Positions 62,775 to 64,000 of a stretch of 64,000 nt of DNA are shown here, one piece after another. Both the position numbers and the translations under genes were made by a program. The notes under the pieces were generated by a model. The model searched no databases, was not told the origin of the DNA, and saw nothing but the letters and a program-made list of their open reading frames with translations. The stretch's first letter is position 1. Every line of letters starts with the position of its first letter. Source of the DNA: Candidatus Heimdallarchaeota archaeon (GTDB lineage Archaea > Asgardarchaeota > Heimdallarchaeia > Heimdallarchaeales > Heimdallarchaeaceae); NCBI GenBank assembly GCA_016839875.1, contig JAEOTK010000196.1, positions 12,499-76,498 on the forward strand. The letters are read 5' to 3'.

Positions 62775-64000
62775 ATGTCTGGAGAGCAAAAACCGGGGAA
62801 AAAACTCAAAGAAGGAGTTAAATTAAAGACAAAGCCAGCTGTTGTGCCGTCACAAAGGAAGATAAAGAGAAAAGGAATGAAGTTGCCAGCAGCGATGATG
62901 GGTCCTCAAGGCATAAAAAAATGGAACATTCTCTTTACACTAGTATTTGGTGCACTTTTGGTCGTAACCATTGTACAAAGCTATTTTAGGGAACTAATAA
63001 TTATTCCACTTCCTGATATAGCACTCAATGTTTTATACCCAGTTTTGATTTTTATTGAAGTGTTTATAGTATTATTAGCATTCGAAACTTACAGAGTTTC
63101 ATTTGCTCCGAAATTAATTAGGATTATTTTAACAATTGTAACATTAATTGTTTTCTTCCCTCTAACTTTATTCAAATATCACACACGTCATAATATATGG
63201 AGAATAATGTTTGTTGGTCTCACTATTGGTACTTTAATTCTGTCTTTCTTCTCTCCATATTTCAATATGATAGGAAAGTACAGAGATTTACCTCCAGGAG
63301 AAATAGGAGAACAAGCAGCAGGTCAAACCTGGTTCGATACTCTGTTCCAGGGTTCAGCTCCGTTTTATCTTGATGGATTTCTAGATTTACTCGATTCACT
63401 TGATTTGAATGATACTCTTCAAGATTCATTATATGCTCAAGTACATTCCCCTACAGGACAACTTGGGGATTTTCTTTATAGGTGGGAAGTCAAAGATAGG
63501 TACGATTCAAGCACGTGGGAGTTTGTTTCGAATGATGGAGTCACAGCAGCTTTACAACCTGAAGATTATGGTCCAGTGTTTGACTCTATGGTTTCAAGTG
63601 ATATTTACGACTTACAAATTACTCAAAATGTATCTTCAGGACTTTTTACCAATTTTATTCAAGGTCCACTATTATCGACATGGAGTAATTTGCATGATAA
63701 TCCACAGATAGAATCTGATTCCGATTGGGATGATAATTTAGTTGACTATAATGGAACTGAATCATCAGTAGATGGAACAACTGATGTAAGATTTAATGAC
63801 AGGGAGCAATTCTTATTAGAAAGTACTGCAGCAAATATGAGTTTTGAAGGATTTTTCAATTATAATACATATTTTGCTTATAATAATGACAGTGTAAAAT
63901 CCTACTTTGCAAACAATTGTATTAATGCTTCTGAAGGGCAGTTTTACGTTCATTCATTCCAAAGCACATATAGTCCATATCTTGATGTTCCTTCTGGGTA
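62775..64000 (+). CDS. TgpA-like membrane protein, likely transglutaminase family (3' end cut by window)
   Basis: An open frame of 408 codons reaches the window end without a stop. A basic N-terminal tail (KLKTKPAVVPSQRKIKRKG) precedes five or so hydrophobic segments (WNILFTLVFGALLVVTIVQS, LYPVLIFIEVFIVLLAF, IILTIVTLIVFFPLTLF, IMFVGLTIGTLILSFFSPYF) and then an extracytoplasmic region rich in Asp, Ser and aromatic residues. Topology and cluster context fit TgpA/DUF3488 transglutaminase-like proteins that accompany MoxR, DUF58 and DUF4129; the catalytic triad would lie beyond the window. GAGG precedes the ATG. Confidence 0.75.
   Translation, partial: MSGEQKPGKKLKEGVKLKTKPAVVPSQRKIKRKGMKLPAAMMGPQGIKKWNILFTLVFGALLVVTIVQSYFRELIIIPLPDIALNVLYPVLIFIEVFIVLLAFETYRVSFAPKLIRIILTIVTLIVFFPLTLFKYHTRHNIWRIMFVGLTIGTLILSFFSPYFNMIGKYRDLPPGEIGEQAAGQTWFDTLFQGSAPFYLDGFLDLLDSLDLNDTLQDSLYAQVHSPTGQLGDFLYRWEVKDRYDSSTWEFVSNDGVTAALQPEDYGPVFDSMVSSDIYDLQITQNVSSGLFTNFIQGPLLSTWSNLHDNPQIESDSDWDDNLVDYNGTESSVDGTTDVRFNDREQFLLESTAANMSFEGFFNYNTYFAYNNDSVKSYFANNCINASEGQFYVHSFQSTYSPYLDVPSG

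Noticed and set aside
63409..63711. Small plus-strand ORF near the window end
   Set aside because: Lies in another frame inside the open TgpA-like gene, which has far better coding character.

Overview
The window looks like a piece of an Asgard archaeal chromosome (best guess Heimdallarchaeia or a Loki-like low-GC lineage; the exact clade cannot be settled by eye). G+C is roughly one third. Archaeal markers are archaeal TyrRS, FEN1, aEF1B, Trm5, ArcS/RaSEA archaeosine synthesis, CTP-dependent riboflavin kinase, RibL, CofE, geranylgeranyl reductase, a GPN GTPase and Cdc48. The Asgard signal is the density of small-GTPase and trafficking-type modules in 64 kb: a Rab-like GTPase behind a longin-like protein (47.9-49.4 kb), an MglA/Arf-like GTPase behind a roadblock protein (39.7-40.6 kb), another roadblock protein (27.9 kb), and two further proteins that combine longin-like and roadblock-like domains (13.0 and 32.7 kb).

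Layout. 0-5 kb: tyrS, a candidate structured RNA, tRNA-Val(CAC), an orphan cytosine-C5 DNA methyltransferase, and a leftward operon (two small ORFs, a coiled-coil/winged-helix protein, an unknown) behind a palindromic operator. 5-17 kb: small unknowns, geranylgeranyl reductase, a V4R-like protein, zinc-ribbon/aEF1B, a GAF-GAF-PAS kinase-like protein with eroded ATP-binding motifs, and arcS-raSEA. 17-31 kb: a SIS protein, tRNA-Lys(TTT), an isochorismatase homologue without catalytic Cys, ribK-ribL, glycerate kinase, translin, a polyprenyl synthase, CinA-like, GPN GTPase, a cis-prenyltransferase gene interrupted by an in-frame TAA, coiled-coil proteins, roadblock and nicotinate phosphoribosyltransferase. 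31-45 kb: DUF371/trm5 convergent pair, longin protein, intron-containing tRNA-Lys(CTT), M20 peptidase, amidohydrolase, SDR, adenylate-forming ligase, roadblock-GTPase pair, PIMT, FEN1, Trm11-like methyltransferase and a NapH-like ferredoxin membrane protein. 45-64 kb: Cdc48, longin-Rab pair, four-CBS protein, FrhB-like plus CofE (F420), a TPR protein, and a long rightward membrane cluster (PrsW-like, DUF4129, DUF4350, MoxR, DUF58, then after a convergent thyX a TgpA-like protein running off the end).

Most genes stand alone or in groups of two to four on alternating strands, with ATGA-type overlaps where coupling is expected. Many starts carry a GGTGA-type Shine-Dalgarno, which was used to move several starts downstream of the longest open frame. 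The strongest oddities are the interrupted cis-prenyltransferase, the tRNA-Lys intron with a textbook bulge-helix-bulge, a 20-base promoter block shared by both tRNA-Lys genes, the palindromic operator overlapping a predicted start site at 5.1 kb, the unexplained structured stretch at 1.25-1.51 kb, and the GTPase/longin/roadblock gene pairs. No CRISPR array, insertion sequence or rRNA gene was seen.
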